From Diplolepis rosae (Eukaryota > Arthropoda > Insecta > Hymenoptera > Diplolepididae): 64,000 nt of DNA. Position 1 is the first letter of the stretch. Every line of letters begins with the position of its first letter. This document shows, one piece after another, positions 1-11,528 of this stretch. The stretch spans positions 248,001 through 312,000 of the forward strand of contig JAPYXD010000391.1 of the NCBI GenBank assembly GCA_030998225.1. Direction: 5' to 3'. Made by a program: the position numbers and the translations under genes. A model generated the notes under the pieces. It worked only from the letters and a program-made list of their open reading frames with translations, searched no databases and had not been told where the DNA came from.

Positions 1-695
1 TTTTAAGAAATTAAACAAATTCTTCAAAAGATATAATAATTAACCATGGAGAATAGACATAAGGAGACCAATCTCTTATGCATGAACTTCACAAAAGTTG
101 AGCACGTTTTTGTCGGAAGTACATGGAAAGGTACAAGAACTTCCCGACTGATGACGTAAAAAAATGGCCGCTTCCTTCTGTTCGCTCAAAATATTCTAAC
201 ATAACCGCAAATTAAGGTTAATATTTGTAAATGTTTGTAAACATTCTTATAATAAATATATGTTACCATGACAACCTGCATGCATGCAAAGGTACACGAA
301 GATTTCTTTTTTTTACGCTACTTGCAGGAGCGCCATCTCTTGAGAAGTTCCCATACTCAATCAATGTACTTCCGACAAAAAGATGCTGATTTTCAGTTAC
401 ATTAGTTTGGTCTCCTGATGTCTATTCTCCATGTAATTAACGACGATTTCAGAAATATCAAAACAATTGAATTGTCCATTGAAAAGTATAGTCAAATATC
501 AGTTTATATGACTCGCCGCAGCATTCTCTCCTGTGGAGCAGCAGCTCTCCCGCAATTGTGGGAGAGCAGTTAGTCCACAAAAAAGTAAACCTGCTAACCT
601 ATGAAGAGCGCTGCAGTTGCCCTCCAGTGTAGTGGCGCAGGAGCACCAGAGGTAGAGCAGCATTTCTACCAAATTTTTTTCCGTGTAGTATACGT
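1..695. repeat. CACGG-ended dispersed repeat, interrupted by a MITE
   Basis: Positions 1-36 and 442-470 are the two halves of a sequence found uninterrupted at about 41493-41540, so this repeat was split by the MITE at 45-433. It also carries a GC-rich hairpin module at 510-640 (gagcag...ctcccg...gggagagcag) and finishes near 678-690 in a TTTTTTTCCGTG terminus. The copy at 41052-41540 starts with the reverse of that terminus. No coding capacity is seen; 700-1100 shows nothing recognisable. Confidence 0.6.
45..433. mobile_element. 389-bp MITE with terminal inverted repeats and 8-bp target duplication
   Basis: The ends are inverted copies: CATGGAGAATAGACAT at the left and ATGTCTATTCTCCATG at the right, with further inverted similarity inside (gtcggaagtacat / atgtacttccgac). 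It is flanked by the direct repeat TAATTAAC (37-44 and 434-441). The related locus near 41525 has a single TAATTAAG in the same context, which is an empty site. The 8-bp duplication suggests hAT- or P-type mobilisation. No ORF is present. A partial copy lies at 54328-54546. Confidence 0.85.
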
Positions 696-1104
696 AACTT
701 TGTGCGAATTTCGTTTAAAAATTTATTATTTCGGAATACAATACTCCCATACTATAATCGTGTAGTTTTATCCAAAAATGGTAAATCTTTTATATCAATA
801 TCACATAAAAAGCCGCTTATGAAAATTGTAACGAAACCTCATACGAAATTCGAAAGAGATTTTTTTCGGTGTAGTCATATAAAAAGTCTATGACAATTAA
901 AGAAAGTTAACTTCAATCTATTAGGATCAAATCAATAACTTCCTACTAAAATAAACTGTATATAATTTCGTAGGTTTATACAATAATTGGTTTTGATTAT
1001 TGAATATAATAACATGAAGCATCAGTATGCTAAAAATTCAACACGTTTTTGAACTAAAAAAATGTTTATATGTTACCAAGGCGCAGATTACTTTCATTCG
1101 TTCC

Positions 1105-1894
1105 TGCACGGAAAAAATTTGTTTTTGAGAAATTCCCGAATTTGTTCCGAAATTAAGGATATGAGAAAAATTCCATAGAAATTAGGACTTACTCGTTCAG
1201 AAATATTATAGAACTTTTTATTGAGAATAGTTTAGTAGAAATTCCCGAACTGTGCAGTAATATTCTTAACGAGAATCTATTGAAGTTTTCCAGAATCCAG
1301 CGCAGCACAAATTATAGTAATAGTCTCTGAAACCTTACGGGTTTATGTACGGGGAGAATTCCACTCATAACAACAGTAGAAATTCCGGTGTAGTTCGGAA
1401 AAATTTTTAGAATTCAGTTCAGTAATGATTACAGTGATCGTTATAGATTCTATGGGTCTATACAGTGAGAATCGCACCGAGTTTGGGAAACATTCCAGTC
1501 ATGTTTGCATTCATGCTTATGACGTCGGAAAAAATCTAAGATGAATGCAGTAACCATTAAAAACTTGTGTTTTGTAAATGTTACCTTCCTATTCATCTGA
1601 ACTTTTACATCTAAAAATTATTTTCGTAAATTTTTACCTCATCTTCGAAATTTATTTAAGAAGAACTATAAATTTCCCTGAGGCATCTTGTAAGAAATAT
1701 CGTACTATTTTATATTTTCTCTCAAAGCCATTCGTAATATTCGAATACAAACTTTACTGCACAGTTTAATAACTATATTGGAACCATTCGAGTTACTTCA
1801 CTGAAAAATCATTGAAAATCTGCCGAATTTTTCTCATATCCTCAATTTTTGATCAATTCGGGAATTCTTAAAGAATACATTTTTTCCATGTGCA
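1105..1894. mobile_element. Non-autonomous element, about 790 bp, with ~70-bp inverted ends
   Basis: The left end (TGCACGGAAAAAA, then a block with AAATTCCCGAA and GAGGATATGAGAAAA-like sequence) is repeated inverted at 1825-1894 (TTTTCTCATATCCTC ... TTTTTTCCATGTGCA). The interior has AT-rich blocks with GAATTCC motifs and no convincing ORF; short ORFs inside (for example 1578-1769) have no recognisable similarity. The CACGG-A-rich terminus is shared with several other repeats in the window. Confidence 0.6.
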
Positions 1895-2235
1895 TGAATA
1901 GATATAGTTGGTGAAACGAGTCTTGCGATTCACGGTTTACTCAACTCTTAATTGAAGCTTAGAGCAGAATAAACGGAAAGCTCTAATATTTTTGTGATTG
2001 AATAAAAGATTGATTTTTTATAATTATACTATGAGTAATAATATATATTTTTAGAAATCTTTAATGCACGCTTTTATACTTCACCCTACACTTCTGAATT
2101 TCACTCACCTTTGATTCATTCTTGAACATTTAATACACCACAAATAATTACAGTGATACTAAATAACTTCTAACTTGTCTACCATATAAGTCCCAAAGTT
2201 GATCGGAAGTTGAGTAAAATTACTTCAACTATTTT

Positions 2236-3620
2236 TCTCCGTGCATGGGAGAAGAATGAATATGTCACTCGGAATGAAGAATCAGAGTTATGGACTAAAA
2301 ATCGACTGGCAGAAACTAATTGATCTTTGTGGAATAAAATATGAGGAATCGATTGAAGTTAGTCCAGAAACTGAACAATTCAAAAAGGCAAGATACTTTT
2401 TGTCAAATTCGAAGCTGCGAAAACCAGCCACTACGCTCCACTTAAAAGAACAAAGTTTTTCTTGATCATCTGTTTCGGTCCGTAACACTGATTCTTCATT
2501 CCGTCTCACATTGGCAGTATACATAGCGAAATATTTAATTATGACAAAATATCTTCTAGTGAAAAGTCGGGTATACTGGAACACTTAACTTTGAATAATT
2601 ATATTTAATTCCAAGAACAGTTTTAAAAACTTCAATCCGAAACCAAAAAAAAAAATTTCAAAGCAAATCAATCAAGAAGTCAAATATTTTTTCAAAAGTT
2701 TTAAATATTTCAAAAAGGGTGGAAGATACACAAAAACTGACAAAATTCTGGGAGCGTACGTAATATTAAGTACCTCTTAATTCCCTAACTTATTCCGTCA
2801 TTAAAAATTTTTCAAATCAAGAAAATTAAAAAAAAAATATTTAAAGAATTTGAAAATCGTTCTGTGAAAAAAAAGACGCTTTCGACTGCGCTGGGATACG
2901 AGCCCAGGTTTTTCGATTGCTCGAAAGCGTCTTTTTTTCCACAGAAAGATTTTCAAATTCTTTAAATATTTGAATTCAATTGCATTATTTGCGATATAAG
3001 AGTTTGAAATTATCTACGAGGACACCTGTCGACAACGTATCCTATCTGATACGCGACTAGTGAACCTCCGATAATGTAGGTAGTGACGAAAATTTCAAAC
3101 TCACCTAATTAATTTGAAATATTTAAAACATTAAATTTTCTTTCAAAACTTTGGAATATCCAAAAAACGGTGAAAAGATACATAAAAATTCACAAATTTA
3201 AAGGGTTCTAAATAAGGGAGGTTTCATAGAAAAAATTCCCAAAAATGAGAGGAAATTTAAAATCTTTCTCAAAAACTGAAACTGTCTTGATTGGATTGAT
3301 TTGGTTTAAACTTCATCGGACTGCACGGATTGATTGAGTTTGAAAAATTAATTTGGGTTGAAATTCTTCGATATTCACGGATAGATTTGATTTTATATGT
3401 TGGTTCGAAATATCGAGAAATAACAGGGATTGGTTCAGAAAAAGATTTCGGAATCGCACGGACTCAAAGGAAATGAAATCTAATCCGGCACTTGCACCAG
3501 AGCTATTTCCATTAAATTTTATACTGTCTTAAAGAAGACCAATCTAGTAAACAAAAACAGTTTGTGATAAAATTTAATTTTACCCTTTTGTAGAGTGATC
3601 GGAAAAAAGGTCGCATTTGA
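2236..3620. repeat. Dispersed repeat, longer copy
   Basis: The segment starting gcatgggagaagaatgaatatg is repeated at 36508-37345 in the same order: the block ending ctggaacacttaa, the block near 2640-2800 (atccgaaaccaa), the block at 3115-3260 and the block at 3540-3615. This copy has an extra ~280 bp (2836-3115) that includes the SINE hairpin. Short ORFs inside run through on both strands but are not conserved between the copies, so they are not called genes. Confidence 0.7.
2836..2972. repeat. tRNA-derived SINE fragments in head-to-head hairpin
   Basis: On the - strand, 2880-2925 reads the T-arm/B-box part of the SINE at 58700-58825 (gggctcgtatccc). Its tail (cgaaagcgtctttttttccacagaaagatttt...) is present twice, as 2836-2895 on the - strand and 2922-2972 on the + strand, making a near-perfect ~55-bp-arm palindrome. 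It sits inside the extra segment of the dispersed repeat at 2236-3620. Confidence 0.7.
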
Positions 3621-3659
3621 ATTTTATCAAACGATTTTCTACAGAGTACTGCAAAACGA

Positions 3660-4640
3660 TTTTTGTTGGGCGCCAGACCAACAGACCTTCAGTTCGATAA
3701 ATCCAAAAGGAACAAAAGGGGTTAAGCGTAAGCGACAGATTCGAAATTAATGTGGGAGGTGGGGTGTCGTGGTGGAAACTGGGTGTACCGGACTTTCGGC
3801 TAACTCAGCTCAAAGTCAGTAGAGTGGGGGAGTTCCTGGGGCGGAATGGGCCAAAGAAAAGGTTTTTTAACACACAAATGAAGCGACTTTGCCAGTTTAA
3901 GTTGATATAAAACAAATTTTATTTCAAATTAACACTTTTGTTTACCCGACAATAATTCGTGTCAACTAATTCATAACACAATACTTTTTAAAAGTCACTT
4001 AAATAGAGGCTCAAGCCGGGAATCCGCCCTTATACGTGCCAAATACTCATCTAAAAACCAAGTGTAACTAAAACTGTGGCCACGTGTCGGTAGGGTTCCT
4101 GGAGAGGATAAAATGACACGACCTCACCTTACAAAAAGGCAACGATGCCAGAACCGAAGGTTGGTAACGACGGCTTCATTGTCTCCCAGTCGAAAAGTCT
4201 TCAAAAGTACAAGAAAACACTTATAAATACAAAAAATATTAAAAGACTGGAATGCGTTGTGGCGAAGGAATAGGTGTCCTCAAAGTATGCTGACGAAATA
4301 GAACCACGCTGTCGATTGTCGGTCGCTCGTACCCTCCGGATGCTTCCCCTACCGCTGGTCCGGCGCGCTGATTGGCTGGCGGCCCACTTCTGCTACGACC
4401 TAGTGCAGAGGTATCGCAGGAGCATATTAACAAGGAGCCTGCAGTACCCCAACGTTCACATTCCTGATAAAATTCCAAGACTTAATTCGTCGGCAGATGT
4501 TGCTCCAGTCTCCTTTCCCTCCGTTGACATCCATATTGTAATCAAAATTATTGGGACTCCCTTGCTCATCATAAAAGGGGGGTGGCATGTCACGGGCCTG
4601 GGATATAGGGGCCTCTCTAGTGAAATTAACGGTTAAAGAC
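3660..4640. other. Unassigned stretch with GC-rich patch
   Basis: Composition switches sharply here: 3740-3860 is G-rich and 4300-4460 is GC-rich, against a strongly AT-rich background. Open frames exist on both strands (120 codons on + at 4274-4636, 79 codons on - at 4239-4478), but neither shows a motif I recognise. It may be part of an old retroelement. No gene is called. Confidence 0.3.
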
Positions 4641-4964
4641 TTTCTTTAAAGAAGACTACCAGTGTCGAATCAACTTTGTACAAACACTGGTATTATACAG
4701 TGTTAATTATCAGAGTCGATTAGACATTGAGTGGACCTTGTAGATTTACTGTCGGAAAATTACATTTTCCACAGTCGGAATAAGGATGGGCCAATTGTTT
4801 CCCACATTGTACCAACGTTGGCAATCAACAGTCGATCTCCTACATTGGACCAACATTTAAACGATCGTCACAGTCGGCAGAGTGTCATTATATTTGCTTG
4901 GACTCCGTCAGGATTGATTATTTGTTAGAGTGCGACGAAAGTAGTTGTGTCTCACTCCAACCAA

Positions 4965-5055
4965 TGGACAACTCTAACGGTGGAGACGTTCCGCAAATGG
5001 TGAACCACTGCACTGCCTTCAATGACAGGTATTATGTTTTGCTAGTTTTTAAGGG
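4965..5055 (+). repeat. Half copy of the fold-back element at 5601-6146
   Basis: The run ggtggagacgttccgc...gaaccactgcactgccttca...gacaggtattatgttttgctagttttt matches the inner right arm of the palindrome at about 5877-5950. Only the central part of one arm is present, so this is a solitary truncated copy. Confidence 0.7.
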
Positions 5056-5600
5056 GGTAGACCTGTGTGCACTTTCGAAAAATCGATTTTTTTTATTGCT
5101 TATTTCTAATCTAAAACATGTTAAAAAGACTTTTCTAAAAGGGTTTCTTTGAAACCAGCTTAGTTTTTGAACTCCAGAATGAATGTGAGGATCAAAACTT
5201 GATAATGAATTAATCTTATTTATGTTCCGTTTCGCCCGACTTTTTACTATATTCAGTTATTATATTTACTCGTATTTATTCAGTTTTCATATCTATTACA
5301 TAAGATACTAATATCTCTATATTTCAATACATTTAGATTTTATAACTGTTTATATAAAATAATTGGCCTATAGTTCAATAACCACTTTTCTTCGTACATG
5401 CACTGTTCTTGCATATGCGTATATAAGGATAAAATTTGCATCGATTAGTTAATAAATTGAAATAGATAAATAGGCAGACACCATTATTAAGATATTTGTG
5501 GCATCAGAGGGTCTAAATGAGAAGATTCATCGGGCTAGCCGGGGGTTGAACGTTAAGTAAACTTCAAATTGAAAATTGCAGAATAGGAATATAGTGTCGA

Positions 5601-6146
5601 CCTTAGCGGACCCGTGTGAGAGAACGGTCATAGAATACTCTGACCGTTCTCTGACTGTTCTATGACCTCGCATTATTACGGCTAAGATCGGTGAAAAAGA
5701 CATTAAAAGCTTTGCAATTATGATTCTGTCGCGAAATTTGGATTAGAAGGTGAAGCAATAAATACAATTATCTTATTTTTCAGCGATAAAAACTAGGAAT
5801 ACATCATGTACCTGCCATTGAAGGCAGTGCAGTGGTTCACCATTTGCGGAACGTGTCCACCAATAGTAAACCTTCACGGTGGAGAAGTTCCGCCAATTGT
5901 GAACCACTGCACTGCCTTCATTGACAGGTATTATGTTTTTCTAGTTTTTTCGCTGAAAAATAAGATAATTGTATTTATTGCTTCACCTTCTAATCCAAAT
6001 TTCGCGACAGAATCATAATTGCAAAGCTTTTAATGTCTTTTTTACCGTTCTTAGCCGTAATAATGCGAGGTCATAGAACGGTCATAGAACAGTCAGAGAA
6101 CGGTCAGAGTATTCTATGACCGTTCTCTCACACGGGTCCGCTAGGG
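5601..6146. mobile_element. Fold-back element (near-perfect 546-bp palindrome)
   Basis: The left arm from CCTTAGCGGACCCGTG is repeated inverted up to CACGGGTCCGCTAGGG. Arms of about 260 bp meet at about 5870. They match almost base for base except that the right arm has one more copy of an 11-bp subrepeat (ggtcatagaac type) near the tip. The paralogous locus at about 38917-38935 lacks the whole element (gtgtcaaaactctag), so this is an insertion into an already duplicated region upstream of SPH-A1. No ORF. Confidence 0.85.
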
Positions 6147-6514
6147 AAGACTCTAGTATACCGTAAAAAACCGTTTTACCGCCTGAGAAAATTGTAATGT
6201 ATGCTTAAGTCTTATATACAACATAATTCTTATTTTGCAACCCGCTCGTGGCCAATCTGTGGCTAATATGATTTAATGTCTAAAAATAAATTCTACATTT
6301 CCGTCACAAAAGTGTAATAGATGCAGATATTCATACAATTCCTCTCGTTTTTCACTTATTCATACGTTTGGGGTTTCCATAAAGACAAATATAGTTCTTT
6401 ATATGCAGTGGTGTTTGTATATTTGTCTGTCGGCCTATTTTTTGACAAAAAAAGCTACAATTAACAATTTATACGTCTTTTTTAAATTTATTAATAAAAT
6501 AGCTATACGTGCAG

Positions 6515-6789
6515 AAAACAAAAGAAAAACAGAGATAAAGCCTGAAGATTACACCAATATCCTTGTTTCGTTGTGGAAAATTATCTCTAAAAAAGTATAT
6601 TACATATTATGCCTTGGAGCCTTGATTAAGTCAAATTTGATCTTTACTACTACTCAATGTTCTAACAAGCTGGGGTCACTTAATGAGGTTGGCGTTTTGA
6701 CTGGAATAAATAACATCACAGATTTTCCAGAACAAATTTTGCACAGTACACAACCACTTCGTGAAAACTCGGAATTTTCTATCCTAATT
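6515..6789 (+). CDS. SPH-A1 exon 1: chymotrypsin-fold pseudoprotease, N-terminal half
   Basis: First recognisable exon of a serine-protease homologue; the others lie at 6907-7011, 13020-13106 and 13176-13359. The exon follows an acceptor (gtgcag) in phase 1 and ends before GTAAGT in phase 0. Its 91 codons contain ILVSLWK (S1 'VSL' strand), then C-LGALI-S and FTTTQC, matching the S1 core CGGSLI-S...LTAAHC. The catalytic His position is Gln. The end, FSILI, joined to LDREI, matches the DIALL-LD strand with the catalytic Asp replaced by Ser. An enzyme is therefore unlikely; a binding, decoy or regulatory role is an inference. An upstream in-frame ATG (6403) is not conserved in SPH-A2, so the true start and signal peptide are probably on an upstream exon I could not find. 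Confidence 0.75.
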
Positions 6790-6906
6790 GTAAGTATTCC
6801 AATATAACACTGAAGAATTTGATATTAAATTAATTTTATCTTATTATTTTTTATAATAAGACATTTGTTAGATACTTATAATATAAGAGATTTCATTTTC
6901 CTTTAG

Positions 6907-7011
6907 TTGGATAGAGAGATTAATCTACCATCGTCTATAAGAATAGGTGTCGTGACTACGGGCATCAATGATATAGATATAAAAGAAGTATTCTTAGGTT
7001 GGAACAAAAAG
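6907..7011 (+). CDS. SPH-A1 exon 2: 'GW' segment of S1 domain
   Basis: 35 codons in phase 0/0 between CTTTAG and GTAAAA. It starts LDREINLP, like the strand after the catalytic Asp in S1 proteases (L-RPI-L), and ends FLGWNKK, matching the conserved (V)-GWG. SPH-A2 has the same length with about eight changes. The 6.0-kb intron that follows is filled by a mariner, a 757-bp Tc1/mariner derivative and degenerate repeats. Confidence 0.75.
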
Positions 7012-8000
7012 GTAAAAATATACGACTGCATAAAAAAAGATAAGCTTGTCATAACAGCGAATATCATGTTGTTTTCTCTGAGTTAGTTCTTGTTACAGTA
7101 TATTGTATATTATTGTACATACCGGTGTCATTGTAAAATTTAGTATTATTATATTTATTTTTACTGAAATCAACAGTAACAAGGATATAACGTCAGTTTT
7201 TTAGAAATTACTATTTTGAATATTAAACTATGGAGTTACTAATAATATTGGTGAAAATGGTGAAATAATTGTATTTATGCCTGAAAACAGAAGCAAGTGT
7301 TATTTTCTGGAATAGCAAAATCGTGATCGACACATCAAACGAATTTTATTGAAGTAAACACAATAAATGTTTCATTAAATACCATTAATTACCAAAGTCT
7401 TTTAGGGATAGTATAACCATATTTATAACTTTTTCTATCAAAAATAGAGAATAATTGCACCTCCATAATAAAAAAATGCAGTCATTCATAAATTTCACCA
7501 TTGTTCTCATTCAAATTTGTGAGCTACATAGAGATAGTATTTCATAAACAAAGTTACATACTTATATACACGTATATGTATTAACCTATCAATATAAATA
7601 GTAAACATACCCAATACACGCACAAATACTAATTTAACACAACTCAACCTAACCCCACGCATTCATAAACGTATCGCAGTGATATGACACTTGGAATGTA
7701 GCAACTTCGTTATATACTGACCTGTGAAAACTTTTACGATTTGTGAGAAGAAGCTCGGTAGTACCTCTGCTAACAAAACTCGTAAGTTAGAAAGCCGCCA
7801 CATTCAAATGTAAAAAATTATATTATTATATGTATGTTATACTTTTTGTATTTATTTTTTCTTTGAATCCTCCTTATTACCAAATTTAAAAAATAGATAA
7901 ACAAAAGGCACGCAATGAAAACCAAATTGCAATCCAATGCATTAATTGCACAGAACCTTTAAAGACGTTTTTATCATTGCCTCCAGGTCAATAATTAGAT
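7012..8000. other. AT-rich intron 2 sequence of SPH-A1
   Basis: 7012-7110 is clearly similar to 40785-40890 after exon 2 of SPH-A2, as expected for duplicated introns. From about 7130 to 8000 I see no ORF, RNA or repeat that I can name. Confidence 0.6.
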
Positions 8001-8002
8001 TC

Positions 8003-8625
8003 ACACGGAGAAAAATGGATATTCGAAGAGAATAGATGATTAAAGCGGGAATATATAATTACTGAAACAGAAAAAAGAGTTTTAATTGAATTCTTGTTAT
8101 TTAGGCATACCCAAGTGCGAAGTTAGATACGGCCCAACACTGGCCCAGCTTCGCCAAAACTTTGCCGAAGATCGGCTGCCAATATTGTGCCGTTGTTAGA
8201 ATGATAACTCCGGTACGCACTTGGCGGCCAATTCTGGCCCAAACACTGGCCTTCAGCACTTGTTTTCGGCACAGCAACGGTCCAATGCTGTGCCGAACTC
8301 TAGTTTTCTCACTTCCAGATTGGTTTGCCGTGGTAAAAGTGACACACGGCCCAGTAATGTGCCGTCCATGAGTCCAACTCTGGCTCTTCTACTTTCTGAA
8401 CTGGATGCCATAGTAAAAATGACAATCGGCTTGGTATAGGGTCCATACTGGGCCAAGTTTCGGCTGAAGGTCGGTAAATTTAAAGAGTCGAAAAGGCCGC
8501 CATCGTCGGCCCAGCACTTGACCGATGCAAACAGTGACACTGGCCCAATAACAATAGCCGACTCTTGGCTGCCGAGATTGGGCCAATATTGTGCCGTATT
8601 ATCACCAAACAAAAGAAGTGGTTGT
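8003..8625. repeat. Degenerate GGCCCA/TGGGCC tandem repeat
   Basis: From about 8110 to 8600 the motif (c)GGCCCA-(a/g)-(c/t)-(a/c)-TTGGCC and its inverse recur many times, with TGCCGA variants, in an otherwise AT-rich region. Long ORFs on both strands are by-products of the repeat. A CACACGGAGAAAAATGG terminus at 8001-8017 may be the left end of the host element. A similar motif class recurs at 42330-43010. Confidence 0.55.
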
Positions 8626-9114
8626 TACAACAAAATTATTTCGTAAACAGAAAAAAAACGTTTAAATCTCCTGTCTTAAAAGAAGGCTGACGTGGGATTC
8701 GAACTATATCGCAGAGGCAGGTGTACAAACTCCAATACTTATTGTCTTTCGGTATTTTATGTCCTACCAATAAACCAAAATACTCTAGAAATGTAAGTTG
8801 TTCAGAAGCTGAAAATCCAAATTTGTCTTTTTTTAGCTTTTTCCTACTGAGGAATTTAGGTCACAATACTCTTCGTTGGTCCACAACAATAACATTACAA
8901 GTTGAGAACAACATTAACTTAAGTCAAAGAACTTTTTAAAGCAAATAAATTGCGTAAATTACGCATCTAAAACATAAAGCTTTAAAATATAGATATAGTA
9001 AAAAGGACACGTACCAATTGTATCGCTTTGAAACGTTGTTGAAAATTTGGACGCAGCCTTCTGACACCATTAATTTTCTTATCTTCTGCACTTTCATACT
9101 TGTAACATATCACT

Positions 9115-10378
9115 CAATAAGTTTCCGGTCTAAGAAAAACACAGTTTTTTCGAGAACTTCGTCTTTATTCTTCAACATAGTTCCCTTCAAGCGTAGTACA
9201 TTCATTCCAACGCTTCCCTAACTTTTTAATGCCTTTCTTGTAGAAAGATTCATCTTTGCTCTCAAAATTGACCTCAGTTTCGGCAATCACTTGTTCATTG
9301 GAGCCAAGTCTCTTTGCCTGGAGCATTTTTTTCAGGTCAGCAAAGAGCAAGTAGTCGCTGGGGGCCAGATCTGGATAATATTGTGGGTTAGGAAGCAATT
9401 AGAAGCTTAATTCATTTAATTTGACCATGGTTCTGAAGGACTTATGGCACGGTACATTGTCTTGATGGAACAGCACTTTTTTCTTCTGCATGTGAGACCG
9501 CTTTTTCTTGATTTCTCGGCTCAATCGATCCAGTAATGCCATGTAATAGTCGCTGTTAATGGTTTTACCTTTCTCAAGATAGTCGATAAACAAAATACTA
9601 TGCGCATTCCAAAATACGGATGCCATAACCTTGCCATCCCATTGTTGAGTTTTTGGTTACTTTGGATGGCTTTTACCTTCTGCTGCCCACTCAGCTGACG
9701 ATATTTTTGTTTCAGGTGTATAGGGGTGGATCCATGCTTCATCCATTGTCACATACTGATGCAGAAAATTCTTTTTAACTCGCTTGAACAGCTTTAAACA
9801 GCGCTCTGAATCCTCGACCCGTTGTTGTCTTTGGCCGGATGTTAGCAAGCGCGGCACCCACTTCGAAAACAACTTGCGCATCTCTAAAGATTCGTGTAAA
9901 ATTATAAAAACACTACCTTCTGATATCTTTAAGCTGTCAACTGTCTCATGCAATTTTAATTTACGATCGCCCAAAACTATTTTGTGGACTTTCGTTATGT
10001 TTTTCGAAATAACTGCTGATTTTGGGCGACCAGAGCACTCAGCGTCATCGGTGTTTGTACGACCACGTTTAAATTTGGCATACCAGTAGATGATTGATGA
10101 TTTCCCTGGTGCAGAGTCCCCATAAAGCTTATCAAGTCACTGCATTCCTTTAACAGTATTTTTGCCCATTAAAGAGCAATTTGATTAACACTTGAAACTC
10201 TTTTTTATCCATTGTTTTGAAAATGACAAAAGTTGCTTCACAAAAACCTTTATAACTTCTGAACTAAACGTCATATTGTCATGAATTTTTTACACTTAAC
10301 GTTTGAAGGTTAGTACTATCCAGAAATCATATGGATTTGACAGCAATGTTGCCATCTATATGTCAGGCCGGAATAATA
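9115..10378 (-). mobile_element. mariner element, near full length but broken
   Basis: The ends are inverted and similar (AATAAGTTTCCGGTCT left; GGCCGGAATAATAAT right). On the - strand a mariner transposase of about 349 codons can be followed from the ATG at 10212 to the stop at 9165, across an early in-frame stop and frameshifts near 9660 and 9620 and a stop near 9400. Catalytic-region residues are visible: TMDEAWIH (first D), HQDNVPCH (second D) and LAPSDYLLF (third D), the D,D34D mariner pattern. It lies in intron 2 of SPH-A1. Confidence 0.85.
9165..10212 (-). pseudogene. mariner transposase (D,D34D), frameshifted
   Basis: Would have cut and pasted its element at TA sites. Order on the - strand: start MDKKEFQVLIKLL, HTH region with GRTNTDD and GRPKS, then TMDEAWIH, HQDNVPCH and YYPDLAPSDYLLF, ending KRWNECTTLEGNYVEE. 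The length equals a complete mariner transposase, so decay is by point and small indel mutation, not deletion. At least one premature stop and two frame changes make it inactive. Confidence 0.85.
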
Positions 10379-10489
10379 ATAAATTAATAAATAAATAAAT
10401 TAAATATTGCTGCAGTAACAGCCAAATCTGTTCGCTTCCGGGAGGATATTTTGCGTTTAGAACATGAAAAACTTTTGATGTGTACCCCC

Positions 10490-11060
10490 ATGGCCGGTAT
10501 TCGGCAGGAGCAGGCGCCCAGCGTCAGGTGCCCCTGACTGGGCGTGGCTCAGGTTAATTCTAGGTCCACTAGGCGTACGTACAGACTGTACACGATCGTT
10601 ACCGAACGACACCGATCATTACCGAATGTTACCAAATGTAACAAAATGTTGTCCGAACGTTACCGAAAGGCATCGAAACGTAACTAAACATAACCGAACG
10701 TTTCCAAGTGTTACCGGACGTTATTAAATGATCCTGTATGATACCAAGTGATACAAGGCATTTTTTTACAACAGAAAAATGTTAAAATGACGGCGAACCA
10801 GCTCACCCCTTGACCAAGGGCGATTGCAATTGGCCATGGTGCGAGAAGGCGGTGTATGGCGTCAGGCGCTCCTGATCACACCCCGCCCCGGTTCTCTCCA
10901 GTGGCATCATGGCCCAGCCGTCTCATTGGACAAATTTACCGACCGACCGACAAGGTCCGGACGAGATTTTAGGTTGAACGCACCCACCGAGGGGAACCAT
11001 GCTACGACACCAATTGCAAACCGACGTTTCATTAACGCAACGATCTTTATGTTCTTGTTC
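10490..11060. repeat. Degenerate GTTACCGAA minisatellite and GC-rich patch
   Basis: 10590-10770 is built of imperfect ~10-11-bp units of the form (c)gttaccgaa(c/t), roughly 15 in a row (ttaccgaacg, ttaccgaatg, ttaccaaatg, ttaccggacg). The flanks at 10490-10560 and 10820-11050 are GC-rich (aggcgcccagcgtcag, ggcgtcaggcgctcctg) and look related to each other. No coding sequence is recognised; 11130-11215 is rich in CACA. Confidence 0.5.
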
Positions 11061-11361
11061 TACAGAAATAATTTAATGATGACAAGAACCGGTCCAAAAC
11101 CCGACCAGCTAAGCCTGTGTCCACGCACCCGCTTCGACATACACACACATAGATACACATTAAATTCGCACACGGACACCAGCACACAATCTTTTTTATT
11201 CATACACACACATATATAATATAATAGTAGACATGTTGTCAAATATGTCACATTATGACAGAAGAGAGTATTGGGCATTTTGGAAACCATTACTAACCCT
11301 GCAGTAAATTCCCTTGTAGGAACCCATATAGGAACCTACCTTGGATTCTATATCGAAACTT

Positions 11362-11526
11362 AACACATCGTTCAATAAGTCCCGGGACTAACTAAGAAAA
11401 CAAAATTTGTTTTGCAAAATTCATTTTTATTCATCAATATAATCACCTTCAAGTCTCTTGAAATCATCGAAAAACTCAAATTTCGTATCTGGTGCTGTTA
11501 GCCGGGTTTCTTCGTTCCACGCCACA
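11362..11526 (-). mobile_element. Terminal fragment of a mariner
   Basis: Begins with an AATAAGTCCCGGGACT mariner-type terminus and continues into sequence like the 3' end of a mariner on the - strand. It stops at the 757-bp element that starts at 11529. A related terminus opens the mini-mariner at 16289. No transposase is left. Confidence 0.5.
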
Positions 11527-11528
11527 TA

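Noticed and set aside
4239..4636. 120-codon and 79-codon ORFs on opposite strands in a GC-rich patch
   Set aside because: No recognisable motif, overlapping on both strands, and explained by low stop density in GC-rich sequence.
5418..5450. TATATAAGG as a promoter for SPH-A1
   Set aside because: The homologous site before SPH-A2 is altered (tatgtaag), and such strings are frequent in this AT-rich DNA.
6403..6514. Upstream in-frame extension of SPH-A1 exon 1 with a hydrophobic, signal-peptide-like start
   Set aside because: The ATG and frame are not kept in SPH-A2 (a TAG replaces the codon after ATG), while a phase 1 acceptor at 6514 is shared by all four genes.
7645..7660. Interstitial insect telomere repeat (CCTAA)
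   Set aside because: Only about two imperfect units (caacctaacc), well within chance.
8162..8612. Overlapping ORFs at 8.2-8.6 kb
   Set aside because: They run through a degenerate GGCCCA repeat that lacks stops on both strands.
8685..8735. tRNA gene on the - strand (B-box agttcgaatccc)
   Set aside because: Only the B box is convincing; no A box or cloverleaf arms could be found upstream.
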